From Burkholderia sp. (GTDB lineage: Bacteria; Pseudomonadota; Gammaproteobacteria; Burkholderiales; Burkholderiaceae): 33,835 bases of DNA. The DNA lies in the NCBI GenBank assembly GCA_030151225.1, contig JASLEG010000060.1, forward strand, positions 1-33,835, read 5' to 3'. How positions within the stretch are numbered: the stretch's first letter is position 1; the number at the start of each line of letters is the position of its first letter. The translations under genes and the position numbers were made by a program. The notes below the pieces were generated by a model. It was given only the letters and a program-made list of their open reading frames with translations, did not search any database and had not been told where the DNA came from. Shown one piece after another: positions 8,778 through 16,532 of the stretch.

Positions 8778-9968
8778 TCAGGCGGGCGGTGCGTCGTCGT
8801 CGGGATCGACGGGATCGTCGCTCAGCGCGATGGCGTCGTCCTCATCCTCCTCGTCGCCGAACAACGCGATCTGGCCGTGCCGCTCGGCCGTGTCCTCGTC
8901 CACCCGCACGCCCACGCCGAGCAGCCGCACCGGCTGGCGCCGCCGCGCGAGCCCCTTCTCGAGCAGCACGATGGCCGTCCCCACGTCGGTCGCATCGGCC
9001 ACGCACTCCACCGTGGTGCGCTGGAAATCGGCGAAGCGGATCTTCACCAGCAGCTTGCGGATGGTCTTGCGCGAATGGGTACGCTCGATGCGCGCGTCGA
9101 GCTGGGGCACGAGCTTGCGCATCTCCTCGATGCACTGTGCGGGCGTGGTCAGGTCGTTCACGTAGGTGGTCTCGACGCTGACCGACTTGCGCTCGCGGTC
9201 GGCGTGCACACGCCGCTCGTCGATGCCGCGCGACAGGTCGTGCAGACGCGGGCCGAACGAGCCGAACTCGCGCAGCAGGTCGAACGGCGACCAGCCGCGC
9301 AGCTGCACGCAGGTCTCGATGCCGAGCCGCTCCAGCCGCGCCGCCGTCACGCGGCCGACACCGAACAGCTTGCGCACCGGCAGCGCCGCCACGAACGCGT
9401 CCACCTCGTGCGGACGCACCACGAACAGGCCGTCGGGCTTGTTCCAGTCGGACGCGATCTTGGCGATGAACTTGTTCGGCGCGACCCCGGCCGAGACGGT
9501 CACGCCCACCGTGTCGCGCACCCGCTCGCGAATCTCGCGCGCGATCAGCGTGGCGCTGCCCTGGCAGCGCTCGGCGCGGCTCACGTCCAGATAGGCCTCG
9601 TCGAGCGAAAGCGGTTCGACATGGGGCGTGTAATCGCGATAGATCGCCATGATCGCGCGCGAGGCGATGCGGTACTTCTCCATCGACGGCGGCAGGATCA
9701 GCAGTTCGGGGCACTTGCGCATCGCCAGCGCCGAGGACATCGCCGAATGCACGCCGAAGCGGCGCGCCTCGTAGTTGCAGGTGGCGATCACGCCACGCCG
9801 GTCGGGCCGGCCGCCCACCGCGAGCGGGCGGCCGCGCAGCGAGGGATCGTCGCGCATCTCCACCGACGCGTAGAAGCAGTCGCAATCCAGGTGGATGATC
9901 TTGCGCGCGAATGCCGCCGCGCCGGAGGCGGCGGAGGCGGCGGGATCGGGAGGCGGGTTCGGATTCAA
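8778..9968 (-). CDS. dinB: DNA polymerase IV (Y-family translesion polymerase)
   Basis: Error-prone polymerase that extends mismatched or damaged termini. The catalytic palm motifs are HLDCDCFYASVE (Asp28 by this numbering) and SLDEAYLDVS. The family sequences IATCNYEARRFGVHSAM, SAGVAPNKFIAKIASDWNKP and the helix-hairpin-helix region LFGVGRVTAARLERLGI are all present, followed by a little-finger domain and a very acidic tail (FGDEEDEDD). No ATG precedes the conserved core; a TTG at 9968, giving MNPNPPPDPAAS, is the best candidate and yields 396 residues. A LexA box lies just upstream, so SOS control is expected. Confidence 0.94.
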   Translation of the reverse strand: MNPNPPPDPAASAASGAAAFARKIIHLDCDCFYASVEMRDDPSLRGRPLAVGGRPDRRGVIATCNYEARRFGVHSAMSSALAMRKCPELLILPPSMEKYRIASRAIMAIYRDYTPHVEPLSLDEAYLDVSRAERCQGSATLIAREIRERVRDTVGVTVSAGVAPNKFIAKIASDWNKPDGLFVVRPHEVDAFVAALPVRKLFGVGRVTAARLERLGIETCVQLRGWSPFDLLREFGSFGPRLHDLSRGIDERRVHADRERKSVSVETTYVNDLTTPAQCIEEMRKLVPQLDARIERTHSRKTIRKLLVKIRFADFQRTTVECVADATDVGTAIVLLEKGLARRRQPVRLLGVGVRVDEDTAERHGQIALFGDEEDEDDAIALSDDPVDPDDDAPPA

Positions 9969-9978
9969 GATGGCGATA

Positions 9979-9994
9979 CTGTACAAAAAAACAG
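9979..9994 (-). promoter_or_regulatory. LexA (SOS) box of dinB
   Basis: CTGTACAAAAAAACAG on the plus strand is a CTGT-N8-ACAG palindrome in the extended context TACTGT...ACAGTG, a good match to the proteobacterial LexA operator. It sits 11 bp before the proposed dinB start and would cover the promoter. Confidence 0.88.
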
Positions 9995-10024
9995 TGTCGC
10001 CGTGTTGCGTTCTCGCGTGGCGGC

Positions 10025-10660
10025 CTACTGGCGGAACGCGGCCAGCCGCGCGGCGAGACCGAGGAAGAACGCGCCGAGCGTGCGATCGAGCCAGGCGGAC
10101 ACGCGGCGACTCGCGCGCAGCCGCTGCGAGAGGCGATCGCCGAGCAGGATCAGCGGCGGCTCGACGAAGGCGGCCACCACGATGATCAGCACGCCGTGCA
10201 GGCCGAGCTGCAGCGGCACCGGTCCCGCGCCGGGCACCACGAACTGCGGCAGCAGCGCGACGAAGAAGATCGCGACCTTCGGATTCAGGATGTCGATCAG
10301 CACGCCCTGCCAGTAGACCTGGGCGACCGTGCGCGGCTGCGCGGGCGCGTCGAGCTCGAGCACCGTGCCCTTCGCGCGCAGCGCCTGGATGCCGAGCCAG
10401 CTCAGGTACACCACGCCCACCCACTTCACCACGAGGAACATGGTGGCCGACGTGTAGAGGATCGCCGACAGCCCGATCGCGGCGCAGCCCACGTGGAACA
10501 GTGCCCCGCTCCACACGCCGAGCATCGCGGCGAAACCTTGGCGGCGCCCGTGCTTGACGGTGTGACCGAGCATGAAGGCGATATCGGGGCCAGGCGACAG
10601 GTTCAGCAGCACGGCCATGCCGAGAAAGGCGATCCAGTGGCCGAGTTCGTAGTGCGGCAT
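10025..10660 (-). CDS. LysE/RhtB-family amino-acid exporter
   Basis: Inner-membrane exporter of 211 residues with about six hydrophobic helices. The family signature is LNLSPGPDIAFMLGHTVKHG near the N-terminus, followed by GVWSGALFHVGCAAIGLSAI, WVGVVYLSWLGIQAL and LNPKVAIFFVALLPQFV. The ATG at 10660 has GAGGA seven bases upstream; a longer reading is not supported. The substrate within the family (homoserine, threonine, lysine and others) cannot be predicted. The stop lies 31 bp from the dinB SOS box, so the two minus-strand genes are probably separate transcripts. Confidence 0.93.
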   Translation of the reverse strand: MPHYELGHWIAFLGMAVLLNLSPGPDIAFMLGHTVKHGRRQGFAAMLGVWSGALFHVGCAAIGLSAILYTSATMFLVVKWVGVVYLSWLGIQALRAKGTVLELDAPAQPRTVAQVYWQGVLIDILNPKVAIFFVALLPQFVVPGAGPVPLQLGLHGVLIIVVAAFVEPPLILLGDRLSQRLRASRRVSAWLDRTLGAFFLGLAARLAAFRQ

Positions 10661-10871
10661 CGGTGGGTCCTCGCGGGGTGGTTCGGGAGATCGGCGCGGG
10701 CAGCCGCGTCTCCCAAGCATACGGCAGACGAATCGGTGCGATCAATCCCCGCCGCCGTCACGGTCGGCGCGCTCGATCCGTACTGGCCACTCCGGGCACG
10801 AAGCGTACCGCCGCGCGGCGTGCGCGCCGCCTATACTCGGCCACGCGATGATCGATACGAGGAGCACACGG

Positions 10872-11564
10872 GTGAAGACGATCGGCCTGATCGGCGGCAT
10901 GAGCTGGGAATCGTCGGCGGAGTACTACCGCATGATCAATTGCGCCTCGAAGGCGCGCCACGGCGGTCACCACAACGCGAAAAGCGTGATGGTGACGGTC
11001 GATTTCGCGGAGATCGAGGCGCTGCAACGCGACCAGGACTGGGACGCGCTCGGCGAACGAATGGCGCAGGCCGCCCGTCAGCTCGAGGCGGCCGGCGCGG
11101 ATCTGGTGGTGCTGACCACCAACACCATGCACCGCGTGGCCGGCGCGATCGAGGCCGCCACCGCGCTGCCGTTCCTGCATATCGCCGACGCGACCGGCGC
11201 GGCGCTGCGCGCGGCCGGCGTGAGCCGCGTGGCGCTGCTCGGCACGCGCTACACGATGGAGCTGCCGTTCCATGCGCAGCGGCTGGTGGAGCGCTTCGGC
11301 ATCGAGGTGCTGACGCCCGGGCCCGACGATCGCGAGACGGTGCACCGCGTGATCTACGACGAGCTGTGCCACGGCCGGATCGAGCCGACCTCGCGCGCGG
11401 CCTATGCCGGGATCATCGGCAAGCTGGCCGCGCGCGGCGCGCAGGCAGTGATCCTCGGCTGCACCGAGATCACGCTGCTGATCGGCGCGGCGGATTCGCC
11501 GCTGCCGGTGTTCGACACCACGGCGCTGCACGCGCAGGCCGCCGTGGATTTCGCGGCGAGCTGA
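10872..11564 (+). CDS. Aspartate/glutamate racemase family protein (YgeA-like)
   Basis: PLP-independent amino-acid racemase of 230 residues. It starts at a GTG (MKTIGLIGGMSWESS) preceded by GAGGAG at 10859-10864; the ATG at 10848 has no such site. The two catalytic positions are the Thr in LTTNTMH and the Cys in ILGCTEI. A Thr/Cys pair instead of Cys/Cys is, from memory, what E. coli YgeA has, where L-Asp/L-Glu are the substrates. LLGTRYTMELPFH and LPVFDTTALHAQAAVDF also match that branch closely. A TATACT at 10832-10837 may be its -10 box. Confidence 0.93.
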   Translation: MKTIGLIGGMSWESSAEYYRMINCASKARHGGHHNAKSVMVTVDFAEIEALQRDQDWDALGERMAQAARQLEAAGADLVVLTTNTMHRVAGAIEAATALPFLHIADATGAALRAAGVSRVALLGTRYTMELPFHAQRLVERFGIEVLTPGPDDRETVHRVIYDELCHGRIEPTSRAAYAGIIGKLAARGAQAVILGCTEITLLIGAADSPLPVFDTTALHAQAAVDFAAS

Positions 11565-11610
11565 ACGCACCCGCCAGCCGTAGCACTCGCACCACGCGCG
11601 TCGCGCGCGA

Positions 11611-12828
11611 TCAGATGCCGGTCAGGCCCTGCAGGCTGATCTTCGACTGCGTGCCGGCCGGCACTTCGCCGAGCTTCGCGAGCGAGCCGTCCACGCCGAT
11701 CAGGTAAGCCACGATCTTGTCGTCGCCGGCGTAGTCCTGATACAGGAACTTGCCATCCGGGCTGACCCAGGAATCGTTCGCGAAGGCCGAGCTCTGGCCC
11801 GTGACCGGCGCCTCGGTGGCCACCGAGGCGTTGACGAGCGTCATCTTGCCCGCCGCGTCGATCGAGAACAGCGAGATCGCGCCGCTGCCGTTGCCGATGT
11901 AGGCGAAGCGGTTGTCCGGCGTGAGCGCGATCCAGCACGGCGCGGCCTGTCCCGTCACGTTGATCGGCGAGCCCGTGGAGGTGAAGGTGCCGGCCGAGAA
12001 GCCGAACGATTCGACGGTGCCGCCGGCCGCGTCGGTCACGAAGTAGCTCGAGGCCAGCGCGCCGCTGCCGAAGCGCGCGCCGAACGGGCCCACGCCGGCC
12101 GTGGTACTGGCCACCGCCGTGCCGAGCGTGCCGTCGGCCTGCACCGGGAACGCGAGCAGCATGTTCAGCGGCGCGGTGGGCGACACGGTGCGCAGGAAGC
12201 CGTTCACGATCACGAACTTGCCGTCGGGGCTGACCGACACCTCGGTCGGCAGCGCGTCCTGCACCACCACCGCATACTGGCCGATCGACGTGAGCTTGCC
12301 GTCGCTGCCGACACGATAGGCACCGAGTTCCTGCGCGCCCTGCTGATGCGTGACGTACAACACGCCGTTCGCGAACGCGAGCGAGGTGGGACGCACACCG
12401 CCCGTCGGCGACACGGCCAGCAGCGTGAGGTCGCTGCCCGAGATCGCGAACACGCTGACGGTGTTGTCGCCCGCGTTCGCCACGAACAGGCGCGTGCCGT
12501 CCGGCGACACGATCACGCTGTTGTTGCTGGTCAGCGCGTCGGGCGCCACGATGTTGCCCATGAAATAGTTGACGCCGTTGGTGCCGTGGCCGCCCGTGGC
12601 GAGCGCGGGCTTCGCCGTGAGCGTGCCGTCGGCGTTGCGCACGAACTGCAGCACGGCGTTCTGCGTGTCGTTGGTCTGCGCGAACAGTTGCGAGACCTTC
12701 TGCGGCGCGGGCGCCGGCGTGGACGCCGGTGCCGGTGCGGCCGCCGCGGGCGCGGTGCTGGTGTCATCGCCGCCGCATGCCGCCAAGATCGCCGTGGTGG
12801 CCAGCGCCGTCATCAATTTGAGCTTCAT
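11611..12828 (-). CDS. Beta-propeller (lactonase/YncE-like) lipoprotein
   Basis: Secreted protein of 405 residues. The leader MKLKLMTALATTAILAACGG ends in the lipobox ILAAC, so the mature protein should be lipid-anchored at Cys18. An Ala/Pro-rich linker (about 25-45) precedes a repeated pattern typical of seven-bladed propellers: VIVSPDGTRLFVANAGDNTVSVF, SVSPDGKFVIVN, ALTPDNRFAYIGNGSG, WVSPDGKFLYQDYAGDDKIV. These resemble the 6-phosphogluconolactonase-like/YncE family, but no catalytic assignment is possible. AAAGG precedes the start. A GTAACC-N16-CGAA promoter 130-155 bp upstream links it to the neighbouring ECF sigma factor module. Confidence 0.85.
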   Translation of the reverse strand: MKLKLMTALATTAILAACGGDDTSTAPAAAAPAPASTPAPAPQKVSQLFAQTNDTQNAVLQFVRNADGTLTAKPALATGGHGTNGVNYFMGNIVAPDALTSNNSVIVSPDGTRLFVANAGDNTVSVFAISGSDLTLLAVSPTGGVRPTSLAFANGVLYVTHQQGAQELGAYRVGSDGKLTSIGQYAVVVQDALPTEVSVSPDGKFVIVNGFLRTVSPTAPLNMLLAFPVQADGTLGTAVASTTAGVGPFGARFGSGALASSYFVTDAAGGTVESFGFSAGTFTSTGSPINVTGQAAPCWIALTPDNRFAYIGNGSGAISLFSIDAAGKMTLVNASVATEAPVTGQSSAFANDSWVSPDGKFLYQDYAGDDKIVAYLIGVDGSLAKLGEVPAGTQSKISLQGLTGI

Positions 12829-12956
12829 CCTTTGTACCTCTGCCTGTCAGTATTCGAATAGCCGCCTGCATGCGATCGCGACTGGCATGCAGACGCAATC
12901 CCCCCGGCGGGTCGTGCGCGTTCGTGATCGCCTCGCATCGATCGCGCACCACTCAA

Positions 12957-12982
12957 TTCGGAACCCTGAGCATCGCGGTTAC
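12957..12982 (-). promoter_or_regulatory. ECF-type promoter GTAACC-N16-CGAA upstream of the propeller lipoprotein
   Basis: On the minus strand GTAACC (12982-12977) is followed after exactly 16 bases by CGAA (12960-12957). The same two boxes with the same spacing occur before the cytochrome b561 operon at 15070-15045. From memory the form matches the promoter reported for Caulobacter SigF, whose sigma/anti-sigma pair resembles the genes at 15333-16519. The predicted leader is about 120 nt. Confidence 0.72.
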
Positions 12983-13053
12983 ACCGGCGTCGAAAATCTT
13001 TCGCGGATCCTAGCGGGCCTGCATCCGGCACGCGCCGACGCCACAGACGACGA

Positions 13054-13083
13054 GGCCCGCGATGCCTTTCGACATCGCGGGCC
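13054..13083. terminator. Strong hairpin after the MXKDX gene, without T tract
   Basis: An 11-bp perfect stem (GGCCCGCGATG with CATCGCGGGCC) with an 8-base loop lies 27 bp beyond the MXKDX gene stop. No T run follows on the minus strand, so it may be a message-stabilising end or a weak terminator. Elsewhere the 282-bp gap 12829-13110 holds only the lipoprotein promoter. Confidence 0.45.
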
Positions 13084-13110
13084 CGGTGCTGCTTTGCCGC
13101 CGGGGCGCGC

Positions 13111-13377
13111 TTACTTCGACATCGCATCCGAGGCCGGATGCTGCATGCCCATCGCGTCGTGCTTCTTCATCTTGCCGCCCTTCATGCCCATCGCGTCGTG
13201 CTTCATCGCGCCGTTGCCCATCGCATCCTTCGACATGCCGTCCTTGCTCATCGAATCGTGCGCCATCGCGCCCTTGCCCATCGCGTCGTTCGACATCGCG
13301 CCGCTCGCCTGGGCGAAGGCCGCCGTTGCGCCGAGGCTCAGCGTTGCCGCCAGAATTGCCGTTGCCAGTTTGTTCAT
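13111..13377 (-). CDS. MXKDX-repeat secreted protein
   Basis: Small exported protein of 88 residues. A signal peptide MNKLATAILAATLSLGATAA with cleavage after AFA is followed by imperfect five-residue repeats of the form M-x-(K/N/H)-(D/G)-(A/S/G), for example AMSNDAMGKGAMAHDSMSKD. This is the MXKDX pentapeptide family, whose function is unknown. Methionine makes up about a fifth of the mature chain, which suggests metal binding or a sacrificial role for oxidants; that is inference. GGAG precedes the ATG at normal distance. It lies 90 bp downstream of the molybdoenzyme gene and is likely in the same transcript. Confidence 0.85.
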   Translation of the reverse strand: MNKLATAILAATLSLGATAAFAQASGAMSNDAMGKGAMAHDSMSKDGMSKDAMGNGAMKHDAMGMKGGKMKKHDAMGMQHPASDAMSK

Positions 13378-13467
13378 GATTTGCTCCTTTGCCGGGGTGA
13401 GAAAAATATCGGCACCGCTGTCGCTCGCGCGGGTACGGGCCGTTTTGGTGAAGTTCGCGCGCGGCCG

Positions 13468-14247
13468 TCAGGCCCCGCCGAACCAGTTGTAGCCCTGATC
13501 GACCCAATAGCCGCCCGGGTACACGTTGGTCACGAAGATCTCGACGATGTGCTTCGGGTTCTTGTAGCCGAGCTTGGTCGGGATCCGCAGTTTCATCGGA
13601 TAGCCGTATTGCGCGGGCAGCCGCTGGCCGTCGTAGTCGAACGCGAGCAGCGTCTGCGGATGCAGCGCGGTGGCCATGTCGATGCTTTCGTAGTAATCGT
13701 CCGCGCAGCGAAAGCCCACGTATTTCGCGCTGGTGTCGGCGCCGATGCGGCGCAGGAAGCCCGCGAACGGCGTGCCGCCCCAGCGCCCGATCGCGCTCCA
13801 GCCCTCCACGCAGATGTGGCGCGTGATCTGTTCCTCGTGCGGCAGCGCGTAGAGTTCGCGCAGCGTCCACGCGCGCCGCTCCGATACCAGGCCGCTCACC
13901 TTCAGGCGAAACGTGTCGCCGTCCACCTGCGGCACCTCGTCGATGCCGTAGAACGCGTTGAAGGGGAACGGCCGCGTGATCTGCGCCTCGGTATAGGTGG
14001 GCGCCAGCGCGCGCGGATCGAACAGCGCGGCCTGCACGCGATCGTTCAGGCGCGACACCGCGGACAGGAAGCCGTCCACCGACGCGTCGTCGCCGAGCGT
14101 GCAGCCGCTCAGCATCGACAGGCCGCCGAGCGTCAGCAGGCGCTTGCCGAACAGGCGCCGCGACGGCATCGCGAGCGCGCGCTGCGCATCGGCGAGCACG
14201 GCTTCGCGATCGACGGCGGCAAGCGTGGGGCGAGCTTTCGGTTTCAT
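13468..14247 (-). CDS. Sulfite-oxidase-fold molybdopterin oxidoreductase (YedY/MsrP-like)
   Basis: Probably a periplasmic molybdenum enzyme, 259 residues. RHICVEGWSAIGRWGG carries the Cys146 that would ligate Mo, and the domain continues with KYVGFRCADDYYESIDM and YGYPMKLRIPTKLGYKNPK, which agree with the sulfite-oxidase fold. The leader has a twin-arginine motif SRRLFGK (residues 29-35) and a hydrophobic stretch ending in a lipobox-like LSMLSGC (Cys49), so a folded, Tat-exported and possibly lipid-anchored protein is predicted. The ATG at 14247 has GAAAGGA upstream; the ATG at 14274 has none. With the next gene it resembles an MsrP/MsrQ-type pair, but the partner is a b561 of another type, so protein-methionine-sulfoxide reduction is a suggestion only. 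Confidence 0.87.
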   Translation of the reverse strand: MKPKARPTLAAVDREAVLADAQRALAMPSRRLFGKRLLTLGGLSMLSGCTLGDDASVDGFLSAVSRLNDRVQAALFDPRALAPTYTEAQITRPFPFNAFYGIDEVPQVDGDTFRLKVSGLVSERRAWTLRELYALPHEEQITRHICVEGWSAIGRWGGTPFAGFLRRIGADTSAKYVGFRCADDYYESIDMATALHPQTLLAFDYDGQRLPAQYGYPMKLRIPTKLGYKNPKHIVEIFVTNVYPGGYWVDQGYNWFGGA

Positions 14248-14303
14248 CTGGAATCCTTTCGGTTGCGTCTTCATGTCGGTTGCATTGTGCGTCGGTGGCC
14301 GGT

Positions 14304-14945
14304 TCAGCGGCCGCGCAGCATGGTCAGCAGCGAGCGCGGCACGAGCGCCACCATCGCCACGTGCACCACCACGAACGCGGCCATCACCGCCATCGCGCAG
14401 AAGTGCACGACACGCGCCGTGTCGTAGCCGCCGAACAGCTCGCGCAGCAGCGGAAACTGCACCGACTTCCAGATCGCCAGGCCGGACAGCACCAGCACGA
14501 TCAGGTCGACGATCACGCCGAGATAGGCCAGCTTCTGCACGGCGTTGTAGTGCGCGAGATCGTCGTGGGCGAGCCGGCCGCGCAGCGCCGCGCCGAGGTC
14601 GCGCAGCACGGCGCGCGGCGAGAGCGGAAAGAAGCGCGTCCGGATGCGACCGCTGGCGATGCCGAACCCCAGATACACGAGCCCGTTGAGCACGAGCAGC
14701 CACATCGCCGCGAAATGCCATTGCAGCGCACCGCCGAGCCAGCCGCCGATCGTCCACGACGACGGAATCACGATCGAGGCGAACACCGGCGAGGCGTCGT
14801 AGATGCGCCAGCCGGACAGCATCATCAGCAGCGCCGCCAGCGCGTTGAGCCAGTGCGTCACGCGCAGCCACAGCGGATGCAGCGGCTTCGCGCGGACCGG
14901 GCCGGCGGGCAGCGCCGGGGCGGATCGAATCGGGTGCAGTGCCAT
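14304..14945 (-). CDS. Cytochrome b561-type membrane subunit
   Basis: Inner-membrane di-haem cytochrome b of 213 residues with four to five hydrophobic helices. Candidate haem-ligand histidines sit in LRVTHWLNALAALLMMLSGW, ALQWHFAAMWLLVLNGLVYL, ARVVHFCAM and VVVHVAMVAL. This matches the Ni,Fe-hydrogenase/b561 family (PF01292). The stop is 56 bp before the molybdoenzyme start, so it most likely feeds quinol electrons to that protein. The ATG at 14945 (MALHPIRSAPAL) was chosen over the ATG at 14978; neither has a good Shine-Dalgarno, so the N-terminus is uncertain. A GTAACC-N16-CGAA promoter stands about 100 bp upstream. Confidence 0.86.
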   Translation of the reverse strand: MALHPIRSAPALPAGPVRAKPLHPLWLRVTHWLNALAALLMMLSGWRIYDASPVFASIVIPSSWTIGGWLGGALQWHFAAMWLLVLNGLVYLGFGIASGRIRTRFFPLSPRAVLRDLGAALRGRLAHDDLAHYNAVQKLAYLGVIVDLIVLVLSGLAIWKSVQFPLLRELFGGYDTARVVHFCAMAVMAAFVVVHVAMVALVPRSLLTMLRGR

Positions 14946-15044
14946 GTCGCGGGGTCCTGGTTGCCGGGTGCCGGACATCGAATGGCACGCGCGGGGTTCG
15001 CCGGTGGCCGTGTGCATTGCGTCACGGCCGCTTCTGACATGAAA

Positions 15045-15070
15045 TTCGCCGGCGCCGCCGCTTCGGTTAC
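15045..15070 (-). promoter_or_regulatory. ECF-type promoter GTAACC-N16-CGAA upstream of the cytochrome operon
   Basis: GTAACC (15070-15065) and CGAA (15048-15045) on the minus strand are exactly 16 bp apart, identical in boxes and spacing to the copy at 12982-12957. It would drive the cytochrome, molybdoenzyme and MXKDX genes as one transcript with a leader near 90 nt. The sigma factor gene is divergent, 260 bp away. Confidence 0.75.
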
Positions 15071-15177
15071 ACGCCGGGCAAAAAAATTTTTCGTGACCGC
15101 CTTTCCCCCGCGGGCCCCCGCCCGCGACACCGAAAATACCCGCCGCGCAAGCGCCGGCGACCATGCGCAAACCCGGC

Positions 15178-15206
15178 TTGCGACGCCAAATTCGTTCGGC
15201 TATTCT
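15178..15206 (+). promoter_or_regulatory. Candidate sigma-70 promoter of the ECF sigma operon
   Basis: TTGCGA (15178-15183) and TATTCT (15201-15206) with a 17-bp spacer point toward the sigma factor gene. No GTAACC-N16-CGAA element faces that way, so the sigma gene looks housekeeping-driven rather than autoregulated. The leader would be about 120 nt. Confidence 0.45.
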
Positions 15207-15332
15207 TGATCACTTGTTCTAAAACATGAGCCGTCGCACCCAGCCGCGCCGCGCGCGCCGCCCTAGGTCGATGCCAGTCCGGCCCCGTCGCACGATCCGC
15301 GGCAGCGCCGCCCCGTCATCACAGGACGCACC

Positions 15333-15881
15333 TTGTACGCAGCGGAAGACCGCCTGAAAGCGCTGTTCGTCAGCGGCCTCGACGGCAATGCCAACGCCTA
15401 TCACGGCTTTCTGCAGGAGCTCACGCGCCATCTGCGCGGCTATCTGCGCAAGCGCATCCCGCAGATGCACGACGACGTCGAGGATCTCGTGCAGGAGATC
15501 CTGCTGGCCGTCCACCACGCGCGCCACACCTACCGCACCGACGAGCCGCTGACGGCCTGGGTGCACGCGATCGCGCGCTACAAGCTGATGGATTTCTTCC
15601 GGTCGCGATTCCGCCGCGAGGCGCTGAACGTGCCGCTCGACGACGACCACGAATCGCTGTTCGCCGCCCCCGACGACGAGCCGGCGCAGGCACGCCACGA
15701 CATCGGCAAGCTGCTTGAGCACCTGCCCGACAAGCAGCGCCTGCCGATCCTGCACGTGAAGCTCGAGGGCCTGTCGGTGACCGAGACGGCCGCGCTGACG
15801 GGGCTGTCGGAATCGGCCGTGAAGGTGGGCGTGCACCGCGGCCTGAAGGCGCTGGCCGCGCGGATCCGGGGCGAACGATGA
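15333..15881 (+). CDS. ECF RNA polymerase sigma factor (SigF-like, paired with NrsF)
   Basis: Alternative sigma factor of 182 residues. Region 2 includes QMHDDVEDLVQEILLAVHHA and AWVHAIARYKLMDFFRSRF (promoter melting and -10 recognition). Region 4 is LEGLSVTETAALTGLSESAV followed by KVGVHRGLKAL (helix-turn-helix for the -35). The start is a TTG with AGGA six to seven bases upstream; no ATG is available before the conserved helix. It overlaps the anti-sigma gene by 4 bp (ATGA). Two GTAACC-N16-CGAA promoters nearby are its probable targets. Confidence 0.92.
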   Translation: MYAAEDRLKALFVSGLDGNANAYHGFLQELTRHLRGYLRKRIPQMHDDVEDLVQEILLAVHHARHTYRTDEPLTAWVHAIARYKLMDFFRSRFRREALNVPLDDDHESLFAAPDDEPAQARHDIGKLLEHLPDKQRLPILHVKLEGLSVTETAALTGLSESAVKVGVHRGLKALAARIRGER

Positions 15882-16519
15882 GAACCGACGACCTGATCGA
15901 CCTGCTCGCCACCGGGCTCGAACCGGTGGACCACGGCGCGATCGCGCGCCGCTTCGGCACGGCGCTGCCGCTCGGCCTGGCCGGCTCGCTCCTGCTGACC
16001 TGGGTCGTGTTCGGCTGGCGGCCGGACCTGGCGCCGGCCGCGCATACCGCGCTGTTCTGGATCAAGCTGGCGTTTCCGCTGGCGGTGGCGGCGCTCGCCT
16101 GCCCGCTCGTGCAGCGGCTCGGCCGGCCGGGGCTCGACGGCGGCCACCGCTGGTGGCTGCTGGCCGCGCCGTTCGTGCTGGTGTGGCTCGGCGGCGCCGC
16201 GCTGCTGATCGAGGCCGCGCCGGCCGAACGCATGCCGCTGCTGCTCGGCCAGTCGTGGCGCAGTTGCCCGTTCAACATCCTGCTGCTGTCGGTGCCGAGC
16301 TTCGCGGCCGTGTTCTGGGCGATGCGCAGCCTCGCCGCCACGCGCCCCCGGCTGGCCGGCGCCGTCTCGGGGCTGCTCGCCAGCGCGATCGCCACCCTGG
16401 CCTACTGCCTGCACTGTCCGGAGATGAGCGCGGCGTTCTGGGGGATCTGGTACGTGCTGGGGCTGGCGCTGCCGGCCGCGCTCGGCGCGCTGGCGGGACC
16501 GCGGCTGCTGCGCTGGTAG
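15878..16519 (+). CDS. NrsF-type (DUF1109) membrane anti-sigma factor
   Basis: Integral membrane protein of 213 residues with six predicted helices after a short cytoplasmic N-terminus (MRTDDLIDLLATGLEPVDHG) that should hold the sigma factor. Cys130 (SWRSCPFN) and Cys177/Cys180 (AYCLHCPEM) occur where the family keeps two cysteines; in Caulobacter NrsF, from memory, such cysteines are needed for the response to metal or oxidative stress. Translational coupling to the sigma gene (ATGA) is the usual arrangement. It is convergent with the TetR gene, 13 bp from its stop, with no terminator hairpin between. Confidence 0.9.
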   Translation: MRTDDLIDLLATGLEPVDHGAIARRFGTALPLGLAGSLLLTWVVFGWRPDLAPAAHTALFWIKLAFPLAVAALACPLVQRLGRPGLDGGHRWWLLAAPFVLVWLGGAALLIEAAPAERMPLLLGQSWRSCPFNILLLSVPSFAAVFWAMRSLAATRPRLAGAVSGLLASAIATLAYCLHCPEMSAAFWGIWYVLGLALPAALGALAGPRLLRW

Positions 16520-16532
16520 GAGGCGTGCCGGC

